IMG/VR virus record: IMGVR_UViG_3300034198_017309
Span: 1 to 31,381 of that record
Reading direction: 5' to 3' (one strand)
Length of the DNA: 31,381 nucleotides
Source of the DNA: a virus
The notes below the pieces were generated by a model that had not been told where the DNA came from, ran no database searches, and saw only the letters and a program-made list of their open reading frames with translations. Made by a program: the position numbers and the translations under genes. This document shows positions 29,804 to 31,381 of the stretch, in pieces. The stretch's first letter is position 1, and the number at the start of each line of letters is the position of its first letter.

Positions 29804-31381
29804 TTGAAGTAGAACTCCCTGACGGGCGCATCCTTGAGATTGAGGCTGGCGACGAGCGCGCGGCTGCCCGTGCGGCCAAGGCGTTCCTTGACAAAGAGCG
29901 AGGCGTAGCCACGCCACGCGCGAGCGGCGCGGGACTGATTGGCTTCACGCCATCCAGCTTCATGTCATTGCCCGAGGCTGAACCGCCGCCGCAACGCCCG
30001 GCGCCGGATCTCCCCTTGCCGCCGCAGGCCGAACCAGCGCAGCGGCAGATTGAGGAATACCCAGGCCCGCAGGTAGAGCAGACCCCACTTTCATTGCGCG
30101 GGACACGAATCAATGAGGGCATTGCTCGCCTGGGCTTTGTTCCTGATCGCGGCCATGAATTGCTGGCAGAAACCGCGCGCCCGCTTCAAATGGATAGCCC
30201 CGAATCCTTTGGCGGGCAGCGCATCACCTATGGCGAGGCGACCGGGCTTGAGCGGGCGGGGGATCAGCTTCGTTCGGGCTGGGAGACCTTCAAGCAGGGC
30301 CTATCCCTAACCAGCGCCAAAAGCATGATGGAAGCCCTCGCCTTGGCCGATAGAGCCGATGGCGGGGCGACCCCTGCGGAAGCGCCGCTTTGGGCCGAAT
30401 TGTCGCCGGATCAGCGGCAGGGTTTACGCGACCGCACAGAGCGCGCTTTGGGCGGCGCCATTCAGTCGTTCATCAAGTCGCGCGCCGACCAGCAGGAGTT
30501 TTTGCGGAACCCCAATGTTCAGGCTCTTGCGGAGGCGGTGGACGGTGGGCGGTACAGGGACGCCTGGCGCATTCTGAGCAGCGATTTCGGCGGCATTGTG
30601 CAGCAAGCATCCGTGGAAAGCCTGCCGAACCAAATACTGCCGCTTGCTGGCGCGCTTGCTGGCGGCTTAGGCGCAGGGGCGCTAGGCGTTCGCCTTGGTG
30701 CGTTTGGCGGCGGGTATGTGGCTGACGTTGGCCCGCGCTTTGTTGAATCGCTTTCGGAGCGCATGGCGGTCGCTGGCGTAAATGGCGAAGATCCAGCCGC
30801 GGTTCAGGCGTGGATGAGCGGCAATATGAATGTCGTGCGCGAGGAATTTCAGGCCGCGCAGCGCGCCGCCTACGCCCCAGCCTTGGCCGACGTAGCAAGC
30901 TTTGGCTTGGCGCGCGGGCTGCGGCCTGGCGCTGGAGTGCTTCGCAATACTGGCATTGCGCTTCGCAACATGGGCATTGAAATTGGCACTGAGGGCGTGG
31001 GCGAGGCTGGTGCGGGCATTTTGGGCCAAGGCAAGGTGACGCCTTCCGAGGTCTTGATGGAAATGCTTGGGGCCGGGCCGCAAGCGGTTGGCACCACGGC
31101 AATCGCCACGCTGCAAGAAGCGCGCAACATGGGCAGAACCGGCGCCCAGGCCATTGAGCCGGTGCCGAACATGACCACAGCCGGAGCGCCAAGCCTGCCG
31201 CCGGCGCAAGAAGCGCAGCCGGGCGCACAGCCCGAGCGCGGCATTGATCGGTTTTTGGGCGAGGCTGATTTCACTGGCCTTGCACAGCCTGTTCCCGGTT
31301 CGGCTGGTGGGACCGGCGCGGCTGCGGTTCCGCCCGCGGCGCCCCCATCGGGCGAGCCGTCGCCGCCGCCTGGGGCAGCCG
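29800..31381 (+). CDS. Large internal virion/polyprotein, partial at right edge (527+ aa)
   Basis: An open frame without a stop from TTG 29800, overlapping the previous TGA, to the window edge. It opens IEVELPDGRILEIEAGDERA, the 'VELPDG…E…G' head typical of large phage internal or ejection proteins. A Pro/Gln-rich segment (about 55-105) follows. Near 265-365 is a Gly-rich hydrophobic core with LPLAGALAGGLGAGALGVRL, then FVESLSERMAVAGVNGEDPA and EAGAGILGQGKVTPSEVLME. This pattern matches giant phage polyproteins often annotated with PLxRFG or polyvalent-protein domains. The end visible here is again Pro/Ala-rich linker, so more domains, possibly enzymatic, should follow beyond 31381. No ATG precedes the head motif, so TTG is the likely start. 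Confidence 0.7.
   Translation, partial: MIEVELPDGRILEIEAGDERAAARAAKAFLDKERGVATPRASGAGLIGFTPSSFMSLPEAEPPPQRPAPDLPLPPQAEPAQRQIEEYPGPQVEQTPLSLRGTRINEGIARLGFVPDRGHELLAETARPLQMDSPESFGGQRITYGEATGLERAGDQLRSGWETFKQGLSLTSAKSMMEALALADRADGGATPAEAPLWAELSPDQRQGLRDRTERALGGAIQSFIKSRADQQEFLRNPNVQALAEAVDGGRYRDAWRILSSDFGGIVQQASVESLPNQILPLAGALAGGLGAGALGVRLGAFGGGYVADVGPRFVESLSERMAVAGVNGEDPAAVQAWMSGNMNVVREEFQAAQRAAYAPALADVASFGLARGLRPGAGVLRNTGIALRNMGIEIGTEGVGEAGAGILGQGKVTPSEVLMEMLGAGPQAVGTTAIATLQEARNMGRTGAQAIEPVPNMTTAGAPSLPPAQEAQPGAQPERGIDRFLGEADFTGLAQPVPGSAGGTGAAAVPPAAPPSGEPSPPPGAA

Noticed and set aside
28916-29917. 333-codon minus-strand frame opposite the internal protein genes
   Set aside because: A shadow of GC-rich coding DNA; Arg/Leu/Ala/Cys-rich with no domain and no ribosome site considered convincing.
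1-31381. tRNA genes, insertion sequences, integrase and att sites
   Set aside because: None was recognised by eye on either strand; a tRNA scan and a full-length genome would be needed to exclude them fully.

Overview
The window is a contiguous piece of a tailed double-stranded DNA phage (or prophage) genome with short-tailed, P22-like (podovirus) virion genes. No bacterial chromosomal gene, integrase, replication gene, tRNA or rRNA was recognised. The DNA is GC-rich. An overlapping inner-membrane/outer-membrane-lipoprotein spanin pair implies a Gram-negative host. Gene style and composition fit an alphaproteobacterial host, but that is an inference. The last gene runs off the right edge, and early, replication or lysogeny genes presumably lie beyond the left edge.

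Layout. (1) 1-3420, minus strand: a leftward operon of nine small genes, most overlapping by 4 bases (ATGA or GTGA), of unknown function, including a 52-aa membrane protein that starts with GTG. A good sigma70-like promoter (3453-3482) and a 9-bp palindrome (3423-3446) sit at its head. (2) 3421-4651: the divergent control region. It has a C/A-rich leader, a possible small terminase gene (3891-4361), a G-rich non-coding stretch with direct repeats, and a probable terminator. (3) 4652-6211: the terminase large subunit, flanked on both sides by copies of the same spaced motif. (4) 6287-8810: a large conserved-looking virion protein and a small unknown. (5) 8828-10139: a lysis cassette with a holin-like protein, a peptidoglycan hydrolase carrying a C-terminal membrane anchor, and Rz/Rz1-type spanins.

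(6) 10141-17141: head genes. These are the P22-type portal, an unknown, a scaffold-like protein, an N4 gp56/DUF4043-type major capsid protein followed by a strong terminator, two accessory genes and a gp4-like head-tail adaptor. (7) 17154-26005: tail and receptor-binding genes. These are a collar-domain fibre, a beta-helix tailspike, a P22 gp10-like stabilisation protein, a second beta-helix protein, a collagen-repeat fibre and a ConA/LamG-like protein. (8) 26019-27076: a small unknown, a two-helix membrane protein and a heme-oxygenase-like protein. (9) 27104-31381: internal or ejection proteins, ending in a large protein with no stop before the window edge that resembles phage polyproteins of the PLxRFG type.

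From 3891 rightward everything is on the plus strand with short gaps or start/stop overlaps. This is the packaging, lysis and morphogenesis arm, in an order close to P22 (terminase, portal, scaffold, coat, gp4, gp10, ejection proteins) but with the lysis cassette placed between terminase and portal. The most unusual items are the heme-oxygenase-like gene in the late operon, the duplicated motif flanking the terminase, and the compositional break running from the G-rich intergenic DNA through the terminase.
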